9,366 bases of DNA from DASVVT01 sp036386415. GTDB taxonomy: Bacteria > Acidobacteriota > Blastocatellia > Pyrinomonadales > Pyrinomonadaceae. How positions within the stretch are numbered: position 1 is the first letter of the stretch; each line of letters begins with the position of its first letter. The DNA lies in NCBI GenBank assembly GCA_036386415.1, contig DASVVT010000093.1, forward strand, positions 1 through 9,366, written 5' to 3'. Shown here one piece after another: positions 1 to 6,255 of this stretch. The translations under genes were made by a program, and so were the position numbers. The notes under the pieces were generated by a model. The model was not told the DNA's origin. It did not search any database and saw only the letters and a program-made list of their open reading frames with translations.

Positions 1-33
1 TTTGCAGATGAATTTACCAGCATCAGCAACATT

Positions 34-100
34 GTAGGGGCAGGGCTTGTCCCTGCCCGCTTTTGTTCGACCGGCGGGCAGGGACAAGCCCTGCCCCTAC
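34..100. repeat. G-rich palindromic repeat, copy 1
   Basis: The arms 34-60 and 74-100 are perfect 27-base reverse complements, separated by a 13-base loop. Each arm is itself self-complementary (GGGCAGGG, a CTTGT loop, then CCCTGCCC), so the DNA or RNA can fold either as one long hairpin or as two small ones. The outer ends read GTAGGGGC and GCCCCTAC. Further copies lie at 169-217 and 9293-9361. No coding region overlaps it. It looks like a dispersed REP- or MITE-like element; no transposase is present in the window. Confidence 0.85.
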
Positions 101-120
101 TCTCATCTCTTACATGGTTA

Positions 121-258
121 ATTCATACGAAAACCGCTCTAGAACAAATTACAATCGGGTGTAGAACCGTAGGGGCGGGGCTTGTCCCTGCCCGTCTTCG
201 CTTGTCCCTGCCCCTACAATTTTATCGTCGTCCTAGATTCATTCGAAAACCGATCTAG
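121..258. repeat. 22-base direct repeat flanking copy 2
   Basis: The segments 121-142 and 237-258 match at 20 of 22 positions, both reading ATTCAT.CGAAAACCG.TCTAG. They stand on either side of the shortened G-rich palindrome. The right copy overlaps the stop codon of the dehydrogenase gene (255-257). This could be an old target duplication or a local tandem duplication of the gene's 3' edge. Confidence 0.6.
169..217. repeat. G-rich palindromic repeat, shortened copy 2
   Basis: It has the same outer ends as copy 1 (GTAGGGGC and GCCCCTAC) but is only 49 bases long. The middle has collapsed: after the left arm only part of the right arm remains, and one base differs (GGGGCGGG instead of GGGGCAGGG). 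It lies 37 bases past the stop codon of the dehydrogenase gene and may act as a terminator hairpin for it. Confidence 0.75.
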
Positions 259-1427
259 GGCTTGAGCACGATCTTGATGCAGTCGTCCTCCTTGTTGGTG
301 AAGATGTCATAGCCATGCGGCGCGTCCTCAAGCGGCAGCCGGTGCGTGATGACGAACGAGGGGTCGATCTCACCCTTCTCGATCATTTCAAGCAGCGGGC
401 GCATGTAGCGCTGGACGTGGCACTGACCGGTCTTCATCGTTAATGAACGATTCATGAAAGAGCCCATCGGAAACTTGTCTATCAATCCGCCGTAGACGCC
501 GATCACTGAGACCGTGCCGCCGTTGCGACAGCACATAATCGCCTCGCGCAAGGCGATAGGCCTGTCCGTCTCGGCCATCAGTGCCTGTTTGACGCGGTCG
601 TAGGCGTAGACGAGCCCGTGCCCGCCGTGCGCTTCCATGCCTACGGCGTCGATGCAGGCGTCCGGCCCGCGTCCTCCCGTCATGTCCATGAGGGCGTCGT
701 AGGTGTTGACCTCTTCATAGTTGATCGTCTCGGCTTTGGCCCCGTCACGCGCCATTCTGAGTCGTTCCGGGAAGCGGTCGATGCCGATCACGCGCTCAGC
801 CCCTAACAGGTAGGCGCTCGCCATGCTGAACTGCCCGACGGGACCGCAACCCCAGACGGCGACGGTATCCCCCGGTTTGATGTCGCACATCTCCGCGCCC
901 ATGTAACCGGTCGGAAAGATGTCCGAAAGAAACAGCACCTTCTCGTCCGGTATGCCGTCGGGAATTTTGAGCGTCCCGACATCTGCGAATGGCACGCGCG
1001 CGTACTCGGCCTGGCCGCCCGCGAAGCCGCCGGTCAGGTGCGAGTAGCCGAAGATGCCGCAAGGGCTGTGGCCGAACATCTTCTCGGCCATCCAGGCGTT
1101 CGGGTTCGAATTCTCGCACAGGCTGAACATCTCCTGTTGACAGAAGAAGCAGTTGCCGCAAGAGATCGGGAAGGCTGTCACGACGCGGTCGCCGACCTTT
1201 CGATTCTTCACTTCCGTGCCGACTTCGACGATCTCACCCATGAACTCGTGGCCGAGGATGTCGCCCTTCTCCATCGTCGGCATGAAGCCGTTGTAGAGAT
1301 GCAGGTCTGAGCCGCAGATGGCCGTCGAAGTGATTTTCACAATGGCGTCACGCTTATTTAAAATTTTCGGATCGGGCACATTTTCAACGCGCACGTCCTT
1401 TTTCCCATACCAACAGGTTGCTCTCAT
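255..1427 (-). CDS. Zinc-dependent alcohol dehydrogenase, formaldehyde dehydrogenase-like
   Basis: This 390-aa protein is a medium-chain zinc dehydrogenase, expected to oxidise an alcohol or aldehyde with NAD in the cytoplasm. Catalytic zinc ligands are C38, H60-E61 and D169. The structural zinc lobe has C90, C93, C96 and C104. The Rossmann motif GCGPVG is at 193-198 with D217 after it, an acidic residue typical of NAD preference. The long insert around residues 106-135 and the SDIFPTGYMGA segment are characteristic of the FdhA-like (glutathione-independent formaldehyde dehydrogenase) branch. The length is normal for that branch. The ATG at 1427 follows AAGGGGGAG about six bases upstream, so the start is secure. 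It lies 61 bp downstream of the SRPBCC gene on the same strand and is probably cotranscribed with it. The exact substrate cannot be read from sequence. Confidence 0.93.
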   Translation of the reverse strand: MRATCWYGKKDVRVENVPDPKILNKRDAIVKITSTAICGSDLHLYNGFMPTMEKGDILGHEFMGEIVEVGTEVKNRKVGDRVVTAFPISCGNCFFCQQEMFSLCENSNPNAWMAEKMFGHSPCGIFGYSHLTGGFAGGQAEYARVPFADVGTLKIPDGIPDEKVLFLSDIFPTGYMGAEMCDIKPGDTVAVWGCGPVGQFSMASAYLLGAERVIGIDRFPERLRMARDGAKAETINYEEVNTYDALMDMTGGRGPDACIDAVGMEAHGGHGLVYAYDRVKQALMAETDRPIALREAIMCCRNGGTVSVIGVYGGLIDKFPMGSFMNRSLTMKTGQCHVQRYMRPLLEMIEKGEIDPSFVITHRLPLEDAPHGYDIFTNKEDDCIKIVLKP

Positions 1428-1488
1428 TTATCTCCCCCTTTTGCAAAATCAGATCAGTCTTTAAGAAGCTGCGGCCTGGCTGTGTGCT

Positions 1489-2604
1489 TCATGCGCCTCC
1501 GGCCCCTCTTGATTGTGTGAGTTCCTCGCTCGCCGGAGGCGGTTGCGCCGGGCGCTGCGTTAAGAGACCGTTGTCCCAGATTGTGCCCTCCGAGACGACG
1601 ACCTCGCCCGTCTCCATCAACTGCTTGAAGCAGCGCAAGGATTCCTGTGTTTGCTGCCCCGGCTCTTCTCCGAAGAGCTTGGCAAGGCTCGCGCCGACGA
1701 TGCCGCCCGGCGGGTTGTAATTGATCTCCACTCTCACGATTGTGCCGCGTCCACCTGGCGCACGCTCGAACGTGACAGAGCCGGAGTTGTCCACGTCCGC
1801 GCCTTCGAGCGAGCGCCACGCGATCAACTCATTCGGCCTCTCCTCTGTAATCTCTGCGTCCCACTCAACAGATGTTCCGGCGGGCGCTTTCGCCACCCAG
1901 TGTGAGCGATTGCCAGCGGTCGTGCGCACGGATTCGAGGTGATTCATAAAGCGCGGCAGGTTCTCGAAGTTGCGCCAGAATTGGTAGAGCTCTTCGGGCG
2001 AGCGGTTGATGGTGATGCTCTTCTTCACTTGAGCGGGGCCTCCTTTAGTTGTGCTGTTATTGGCGCTGAGCTGCCGTGCGCAGAGTACGTCTAAGGCTGT
2101 CACAGTGAGGACGTTGGCTGTGGCGAATGCGACCCGTCCCTTCCTTGAATCCGGTGAAGCGAAAGCTGCGCCCAGCGCGGCCAGGTCTAGAGCATCACCG
2201 GCGACTCTTGACCAGACGGCTCCGGCGGGCTTCCTGCCCTGCATGAAGATGCCTATGCCGCTGGCTATCTCACGCAATCCGAACAGGCGTATTAAGCTCG
2301 TGTGATTGCCTCGCACGCCCGCAATGCGCGCGACCCCGCGAGGAGCCAGAAGCTCCGCCAGCCCGAGGCCGAGGCTGAACCAACCGAGGCCGCGTGCCAG
2401 CTTCTCTCCGCTGATGCGTTTCAAGCCGCTTCGCTGCCCTTCATTTTGCACGTCTCGCGGCTCAGCGCTCCGCGTCGCCTGACCTGTGCGTGTGACATTG
2501 CTGCGCCGCTGCTGTTGCGGCTGTGGTTGCGACGATTGTGAAGAGGCTTGCTCCCCTCCGTTGCTTTGTTGTCCCGTTCTTATTTCCTGTCTCTTCGTAG
2601 CCAT
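1489..2604 (-). CDS. Membrane-anchored SRPBCC (polyketide cyclase/dehydrase-like) protein
   Basis: The 371-aa protein has three parts. Residues 1-65 are rich in Q, S, R and N and look disordered. Residues about 72-174 hold several hydrophobic stretches (near 72-97, 106-122, 137-150 and 156-174) and probably form a small membrane domain. Residues about 193-335 form an SRPBCC/START-like ligand-binding domain, recognisable from KKSITINRSPEELYQFWRNF, LPRFMNHLESV, the W..DAEITEERPNELIAWRS block and the final CFKQLMETGEV helix. The C-terminal tail (345-371) is low in complexity. The ATG at 2604 follows GAGGGGGAAG at good spacing. It is the first gene of a two-gene unit with the dehydrogenase. SRPBCC domains bind hydrophobic ligands, but the ligand here is unknown. 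Confidence 0.88.
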   Translation of the reverse strand: MATKRQEIRTGQQSNGGEQASSQSSQPQPQQQRRSNVTRTGQATRSAEPRDVQNEGQRSGLKRISGEKLARGLGWFSLGLGLAELLAPRGVARIAGVRGNHTSLIRLFGLREIASGIGIFMQGRKPAGAVWSRVAGDALDLAALGAAFASPDSRKGRVAFATANVLTVTALDVLCARQLSANNSTTKGGPAQVKKSITINRSPEELYQFWRNFENLPRFMNHLESVRTTAGNRSHWVAKAPAGTSVEWDAEITEERPNELIAWRSLEGADVDNSGSVTFERAPGGRGTIVRVEINYNPPGGIVGASLAKLFGEEPGQQTQESLRCFKQLMETGEVVVSEGTIWDNGLLTQRPAQPPPASEELTQSRGAGGA

Positions 2605-2757
2605 AGTCTTCCCCCTCTATGATCTTCCCTCTGCTTTCGTCATTACCATCAAGAGCGATGGTGAACTCTGACGAATAATTTATAAACGCGCTCTTCTTGC
2701 GCTTGATGCTCTCCCGGTCTGTTCTGCTCTGTGGATTCCAAAGACCATCAGGAGAGC

Positions 2758-2800
2758 AAAACAAAAAGGATGAAACCTTCTTCAGATGAAGGTTTCATCC
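2758..2800 (-). terminator. Strong intrinsic terminator for leftward transcription
   Basis: A perfect 13-bp stem (2768-2780 with 2788-2800) has a 7-base loop. On the minus strand the stem is followed by TTTTTGTTTT (2758-2767). No minus-strand gene ends close by: arsS stops about 570 bp away at 3368. The terminator therefore most likely ends a small transcript from 2800-3080 or read-through from arsS. It also shields the SRPBCC promoter region from that transcription. Confidence 0.8.
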
Positions 2801-2825
2801 CTTATGCACGTTACGTTCAATGAGC

Positions 2826-2848
2826 CGCGTCTGAAACGGTCAGACGCG
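2826..2848. other. Perfect 9-bp stem-loop
   Basis: CGCGTCTGA at 2826-2834 pairs with TCAGACGCG at 2840-2848 around a 5-base loop. It lies between the putative structured RNA and the terminator and would be part of the same leftward transcript. Confidence 0.6.
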
Positions 2849-2859
2849 AGGCGCATTCA

Positions 2860-3030
2860 ATTCTGTTAGTAGCCAGCCGCTCGCAAGCCACTCCTGTCCA
2901 CATTGTTCAAAACCCCCTGAGCCCGCAGACCACCCACGCACTGAAGGCAGCGGCAAATGATGCCGTCCTTAATCAGATAAGTCCAACCTGAGGTGGGACA
3001 CAGTTTGTGCCTGCTGCTGGGGGGAATCCC
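2860..3030. ncRNA. Candidate structured small RNA with a 6S-like rod, strand unresolved
   Basis: Nested complementary segments predict a long rod: 2860-2863 with 3024-3027, 2873-2877 with 3016-3020, 2883-2888 with 3009-3014 (one mismatch), 2894-2901 with 2993-3003 (one bulge), then a wide bubble, then an apical stem-loop 2941-2976 whose core CGGCA/TGCCG is perfect. The span of about 171 nt and the open centre fit the 6S architecture. On the plus strand the bubble carries CCCCTGAGCC, the same string found in the template bubble of E. coli 6S RNA, followed by an apical loop, CCTTAA, and GCCTGC near the end. Against the plus strand, I see no promoter just before 2860. The minus strand has both a promoter-like site (3083-3112) and a terminator (2758-2800), giving a transcript of about 310 nt. 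I do not see SRP RNA, RNase P or tmRNA signatures on either strand. Confidence 0.35.
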
Positions 3031-3082
3031 GAAACCTGCCGGTGTTGAGCCTCCGAATTGTGCCGATGATTATGACCCGATT

Positions 3083-3112
3083 ATCATAACGCGCGAGCGA
3101 GCGTCACGTCAG
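3083..3112 (-). promoter_or_regulatory. Sigma70-like promoter pointing into the small-RNA locus
   Basis: On the minus strand CTGACG (3107-3112) serves as a -35 (four of six consensus bases) and TATGAT (3083-3088) as a -10 (five of six), separated by 18 bases. Transcription would start near 3076 and run to the terminator at 2758-2800. There is no open reading frame with a start codon in that span that looks genuine. This is motif matching only. Confidence 0.4.
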
Positions 3113-3172
3113 TACGATACTGTACGCAAGATGAGCGAATCTGGTGGTGTTAAAGTGAGATCAACTGATGTT

Positions 3173-3313
3173 ATACCGGATAGGAGAATAAAAGAGGGCA
3201 GGGGACGATCCACGAAGCAACACGAAGTATCACGAAATAAGGCGAAAACGAGGGACTCTTTCGTGTGGTTTCGTGGGTCGTCCTCTTCCCATCTTTTGAT
3301 TTCAACTTGGTAT
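3173..3313. repeat. 141-bp palindromic element, full-length copy A
   Basis: The element has complementary ends (ATACC at 3173, GGTAT at 3309-3313) and extended imperfect arms: AATAAAAGAGG near the left end mirrors CCTCTTCCCATCTTTTGAT near the right end. Inside are short CACGAA motifs on the left and TTCGTG motifs on the right that pair with one another. Two partial relatives at 7851-7964 and 8454-8568 share the left end and core. It has the form of a non-autonomous, MITE-like element. It lies between the arsS stop and the small-RNA locus and encodes nothing convincing. Confidence 0.75.
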
Positions 3314-3367
3314 GAAGACAGATTTACAGTCTCGACGTGACAATAATGAGAGCAATTTCTGGCCTGC

Positions 3368-4378
3368 CTAACCTTTTACAACCGCGCCGCCGCAGCTTGA
3401 GCCGCCGCCCGCCGTGCAGCCGAAACAATGAGCGCCTGTCCGTATGCGCCGCGCGGTGAACCTCTCGGCATCGAATTCTGTGATCGTCTGCGGCAGCTCT
3501 GGCGCGACTCCGAGTTCGAGCATTTGATTGAAATCGCAGTCGTAAAGGCGTCCCGTCCAATCCACGCTCAAGAGGCTGCGACACATCAGCCCTTCGACCG
3601 CGTGCGGGTTGAACGCTTCGACGAGCTTGCGCATGTAACGCTCTTCGTTCCCGCTCCGGCGAAGGTAGTCCAGGAAACGTTTGATCGGCATGTTCGTGAT
3701 CGTATACAGCCGGTTGAAAGAGAGCTGGTGACGCGCCAGCAACTCGCGCTTGAAATCCGTTTCGAGAGAGCTTTGCGCGGGCGGCAGAAATGCTCCGACG
3801 GGGTTGTAGACGAGGTTAAGGACGAGGCCGCTTCCTTCCAGACCGTAACCGACGCCGTTCAAACGGCGCATCGCCGCGACGGACTTCTCAAAGACCCCGT
3901 GCCCGCGTTGCGCGTCCGTCTGCTCTTGCAGAAAGTAGGGCAGGGATGAAACCACTTCTACTTGATGCTCGCGAAAGAAGCGGGGCAGATCATCCTGCCC
4001 AGGCTCGAACATGACGGTCAGGTTGTGCCGCACTATGACGTGTGTTTGCAGGGCGCGCGCCTCCCTGACGAGGTGGCGGAATGACGGGTTCAGCTCAGGA
4101 GCGCCGCCCGTGATGTCCAGGGTCGGAAAACGAAACTGGCGCAGCACGCGTATGACTTGCTCTACGGTTTCACGCGTCATAATCTCTGTGCGCGAAGGTC
4201 GCGCGTCAACGTGGCAATGTTTGCACGCCTGGTTGCAAAGCTTCCCGACATTCACCTGCAACGTCTCGACCGTCGCGGCGCGCAGGCTCAGACCATGCGC
4301 CGCCAGTCGCTCGTCGAAATTGGCGGGCGAGCGCGCGACTGCCTGTTGAGAATCAAGGATGGGTAAAGCTTGCGGCAT
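3368..4378 (-). CDS. arsS: ArsS-type radical SAM protein with C-terminal Cys-rich domain (arsenosugar biosynthesis)
   Basis: This 336-aa radical SAM enzyme has the cluster motif CNQACKHC (C48, C52, C55) that holds the [4Fe-4S] centre. The C-terminal Cys-rich domain carries C266, C281 within YDCDFNQ, and C318, C321 and C329 within HCFGCTAGGGSSCGG. This combination identifies the rSAM/selenodomain family now linked to arsenosugar formation. Cyanobacterial ArsS is reported to attach the deoxyadenosyl group of SAM to dimethylated arsenic. Some relatives use selenocysteine; here the visible positions are Cys codons and the gene ends in TAG. The frame stays open 82 codons upstream, but I place the start at the ATG at 4378. 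It shares one base with the TGA of the preceding gene (TGATG), and the upstream residues belong to that gene's shadow. Translational coupling to the peroxidase-like gene is expected. Confidence 0.92.
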   Translation of the reverse strand: MPQALPILDSQQAVARSPANFDERLAAHGLSLRAATVETLQVNVGKLCNQACKHCHVDARPSRTEIMTRETVEQVIRVLRQFRFPTLDITGGAPELNPSFRHLVREARALQTHVIVRHNLTVMFEPGQDDLPRFFREHQVEVVSSLPYFLQEQTDAQRGHGVFEKSVAAMRRLNGVGYGLEGSGLVLNLVYNPVGAFLPPAQSSLETDFKRELLARHQLSFNRLYTITNMPIKRFLDYLRRSGNEERYMRKLVEAFNPHAVEGLMCRSLLSVDWTGRLYDCDFNQMLELGVAPELPQTITEFDAERFTARRIRTGAHCFGCTAGGGSSCGGAVVKG

Positions 4379-4707
4379 CACATTGAGACCTTGTTGACGG
4401 AGTTGTGCGCCTGAAGAGCGTGGATGAGGGATGCCCCGCCGCGAATGGCCGAGGCCATGTGGATCGCTTCCGTCATCTGCTCCATATTTGATCCGGCTTC
4501 GAGACAGGATTGCGCGTAAGCGTCTATACAGTAGGGGCACTGCAAGGCGTGTGCGACCGCCAGTCCGATCAGCGCCTTTTCGCGGCGCGAGAGTGCGCCG
4601 TCCTCCTGACATGCCTGATACCACGCCATGAATTTCTCGAAGAGATCAGGCCGGTGCTTGCCAACATCCGAAAAACGCTGTAGGTCATCTTCGTCATAAT
4701 ACGCCAT
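4378..4707 (-). CDS. Arsenosugar-associated peroxidase-like protein (AhpD/CMD family)
   Basis: This small 109-aa, all-helical protein belongs to the carboxymuconolactone decarboxylase/AhpD superfamily. The redox motif CPYC (C57, C60) is followed by IDAYAQ. E43 lies fourteen residues before it, and the MASAIRGGASLIHA helix is typical of the subfamily that accompanies ArsS. AhpD-like proteins use the CxxC pair for thiol-dependent reduction. Here the partner substrate is unknown, and the role next to ArsS (for example redox handling of arsenic thiol adducts) is inference. The ATG at 4707 follows GGAG nine bases upstream. The stop overlaps the arsS start, so the two are one operon. Its upstream region is shared with the divergent transferase 1 gene and filled by a palindrome. 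Confidence 0.9.
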   Translation of the reverse strand: MAYYDEDDLQRFSDVGKHRPDLFEKFMAWYQACQEDGALSRREKALIGLAVAHALQCPYCIDAYAQSCLEAGSNMEQMTEAIHMASAIRGGASLIHALQAHNSVNKVSM

Positions 4708-4731
4708 TGTGCGATACTCCGTTGAAAGGCA

Positions 4732-4803
4732 GGGATGAGGGATGAGGGATGAGGGATGAATTAAAGAAAAACCGTTCGCCTTTCATCCCTCATCCCTCAT
4801 CCC
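4732..4803. repeat. GGGATGA palindrome 1, between divergent genes
   Basis: Four tandem GGGATGA units (4732-4759) face three TCATCCC units (4783-4803). Bases 4739-4760 and 4782-4803 form a perfect 22-bp stem with a 21-base loop. The four evenly spaced GGG runs also make a canonical G-quadruplex motif on the plus strand. It fills most of the 103-bp gap between the peroxidase-like gene and transferase 1, where the promoters of both should lie. Confidence 0.85.
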
Positions 4804-4810
4804 TTCTATT

Positions 4811-5491
4811 GTGCGTCCTGCCGTCATCGTCATGATAAAAGAGCCGCGTGCGGGTCTGGTGAAAACCAGGCTCGCGCCTCCGCTGTCTGCTCAGGAGGCG
4901 GCGTCGCTCGCTGCATGTTTCGCGCAAGACGTGGTGAACGGCGCGAAACGTGCGGCAGCCGTTGTGATCATCGCCTACACCCCTGCGAGCGGACGAGCCG
5001 CGCTCGAAACATTCCTGCCAGGCGACCTTCTGTGGCTGGAACAAAGGGGCGCAGACCTCGGAGAGCGCCTCGAACAAACAGCCGCACAGGCTTTCGATCT
5101 AGGCTTCGGCCCGCTCATCCTGCTGGGCGCGGACAGCCCGACGCTGCCACACTCTTTGATCACCGCAGCGATCAACGCACTCTCCACAGCAGAAGTTGAG
5201 GTCGCCCTCGGGCCGACTGAAGATGGCGGCTACTACCTGGTCGGCCTACGCCGCAGCGCGCCCGGCCTCTTTCAAGACATCGCCTGGAGCACCCCTCAAG
5301 CCTACGCGCAGACCGCACGCAACGCCAGCCGCCTTGGCCTGCGACTGCTTGAGCTCCCGCCCTGGTACGACGTAGACACGTTCGACGATCTGCTGCGCCT
5401 GCGCGCCGAAGTGTTCTCCGATCAGGAGGCGCGCCACCGCGCTCCGGCAACCTACCGCTGGCTCAACGAAGGGATGAGGGCGGAGGGATGA
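4811..5491 (+). CDS. Transferase 1, rSAM-associated glycosyltransferase (CofC-like, DUF2064)
   Basis: This 226-aa cytoplasmic protein has the GT-A/nucleotidyltransferase fold. Conserved elements are the N-terminal nucleotide-binding loop EPRAGLVKTRLAP (residues 11-23), LLGADSPTLP (104-113) with D108 as a likely metal ligand, and GPTEDGGYYLVGL (134-146). The match is to the family defined by its presence beside rSAM/selenodomain (ArsS) genes. In the arsenosugar pathway it may activate or transfer a sugar or glycerol-type group; the precise reaction is not established here. I chose GTG at 4811 because the first beta strand (PAVIVM) would be lost from the next start, ATG at 4832. No Shine-Dalgarno sequence precedes it, since CATCCC repeats occupy that place. 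The last residues, GMRAEG, and the stop codon are made by the following GGGATGA repeat. Confidence 0.88.
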   Translation: MRPAVIVMIKEPRAGLVKTRLAPPLSAQEAASLAACFAQDVVNGAKRAAAVVIIAYTPASGRAALETFLPGDLLWLEQRGADLGERLEQTAAQAFDLGFGPLILLGADSPTLPHSLITAAINALSTAEVEVALGPTEDGGYYLVGLRRSAPGLFQDIAWSTPQAYAQTARNASRLGLRLLELPPWYDVDTFDDLLRLRAEVFSDQEARHRAPATYRWLNEGMRAEG

Positions 5492-5545
5492 GGGATGAAG
5501 AAAGAAAGACATGCTTTTTCTTATTCATCCCTCATCCCTCATCCC
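5471..5545. repeat. GGGATGA palindrome 2, spanning the stop codons of two convergent genes
   Basis: Units at 5471, 5478 (variant GGGCGGA), 5485 and 5492 face TCATCCC units at 5525-5545. The stem 5478-5499 with 5524-5545 has two mismatches and a 24-base loop. It contains the stop codon of transferase 1 (5489-5491) on one side and that of transferase 2 (5532-5534) on the other. It probably works as a two-way terminator, and its four GGG runs form a second G-quadruplex motif. Confidence 0.85.
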
Positions 5546-6236
5546 TTGGTTTGTACATGCGTCCGAGCCTGCGCGGGTGGATGCCGATCCAGTAAAGCAT
5601 CTGTAACATTGACCAGCGCGCGAAGGTGAGTGCGAAGCTGCGACCTTCAAAGCGCCGCGAAGAGGTGGTCACAGTCGCCTGTACGTGTGCCATCCGACCC
5701 ACGCGGCGAAGCTGGCGCACCAGCTCCAAATCCTCAAAGATGGGGAACGGTTTGAAGCCGCCGATGCGACGGTATACGTCGCGCCGCACGAAGATGCCAG
5801 AGTCGCCGTAGCAGAGCCCGAGCTTTCGCAGATGCGGGTAGAGCCAGGTCAGAAAGCGTGCCGCCTTCGAAGCGCCTTCAAAGCGCACGCGAAAGTTTCC
5901 GCCGACCACGCTTGCATCTCGCAACGCTTCGCTGATACGTTCGCCCGCCTCCGCCGCCGGAATCGTGTCGGCGTGCAGAAACCAGAGGACTTCGCCCTGC
6001 GCGCGGCTGGCTCCGGCGTGCATCTGAAGCCCGCGCCCCCGCTCGCTCTCGATCACTTGCACGCCGCCGCGGCGCGAGCGCAGGATTTCAAGCGTCCCAT
6101 CCCGGCTGCCGCCGTCCACGACGATCACCTCTACGCAGCCTCGCACTTCTTTCACAGCATCCAGCGTCGCCGCGATTGAGTGCGCTTCGTTAAGAGCCGG
6201 GATGATGATTGAAAGCGCAGGACATTCTGCTTTCAT
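5532..6236 (-). CDS. Transferase 2, rSAM-associated family 2 glycosyltransferase
   Basis: The 234-aa protein is a GT-A glycosyltransferase of the GT2 type. It starts with SIIIPALNEA (9-18), then VDGGSRDGT (40-48), GRGLQMHAGA (67-76) and the metal-binding H88-A-D90 that replaces a plain DxD. Later motifs are GDSGIFVRRDVYRRIGGF and the catalytic-type ED within FPIFEDLEL. It belongs to the TIGR04283-like family usually found with ArsS and transferase 1, so a role in adding the sugar of arsenosugars or a related glycoside is likely. The acceptor is unknown. The ATG at 6236 lies 19 bp after the stop of the desaturase-like gene, which makes an operon. AGAGGATGA provides a ribosome site. The last codons (RDEG) and the stop come from the GGGATGA palindrome. 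Confidence 0.9.
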   Translation of the reverse strand: MKAECPALSIIIPALNEAHSIAATLDAVKEVRGCVEVIVVDGGSRDGTLEILRSRRGGVQVIESERGRGLQMHAGASRAQGEVLWFLHADTIPAAEAGERISEALRDASVVGGNFRVRFEGASKAARFLTWLYPHLRKLGLCYGDSGIFVRRDVYRRIGGFKPFPIFEDLELVRQLRRVGRMAHVQATVTTSSRRFEGRSFALTFARWSMLQMLYWIGIHPRRLGRMYKPRDEG

Positions 6237-6255
6237 CTACGGATTCATCCTCTCA

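Noticed and set aside
1..220. CRISPR array suggested by repeated G-rich segments
   Set aside because: The units are inverted, of unequal length, and not regularly spaced by unique spacers; no cas gene is present.
2462..2764. Minus-strand open frame upstream of and overlapping the SRPBCC gene
   Set aside because: It overlaps the confidently assigned N-terminus in another frame, has no ribosome site, and includes probable promoter sequence.
2871..3070. Minus-strand open frame with CPTSG and CRCLQC that resembles a small zinc-ribbon protein
   Set aside because: There is no ATG, GTG or TTG start after the preceding in-frame stop, and the span is better explained by RNA-like complementary segments.
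2993..3340. Open frame of 115 codons on the plus strand
   Set aside because: It runs through the candidate structured RNA and the palindromic element, has no ribosome site and no protein-like pattern.
3368..3460. Possible selenocysteine in the ArsS C-terminal domain
   Set aside because: All the conserved positions there are Cys codons and the gene ends with TAG, not TGA. I see no selenocysteine insertion hairpin downstream.
4379..4624. Extension of arsS to an upstream ATG at 4624 (82 more residues)
   Set aside because: The added residues are an arginine-rich shadow of the peroxidase-like gene, lack family similarity, and the ATG at 4378 gives the usual ArsS length and a stop/start overlap typical of coupling.
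5685..6179. Long plus-strand frame opposite transferase 2
   Set aside because: It is an antisense shadow in G+C-rich coding DNA; transferase 2 has clear family motifs on the other strand.
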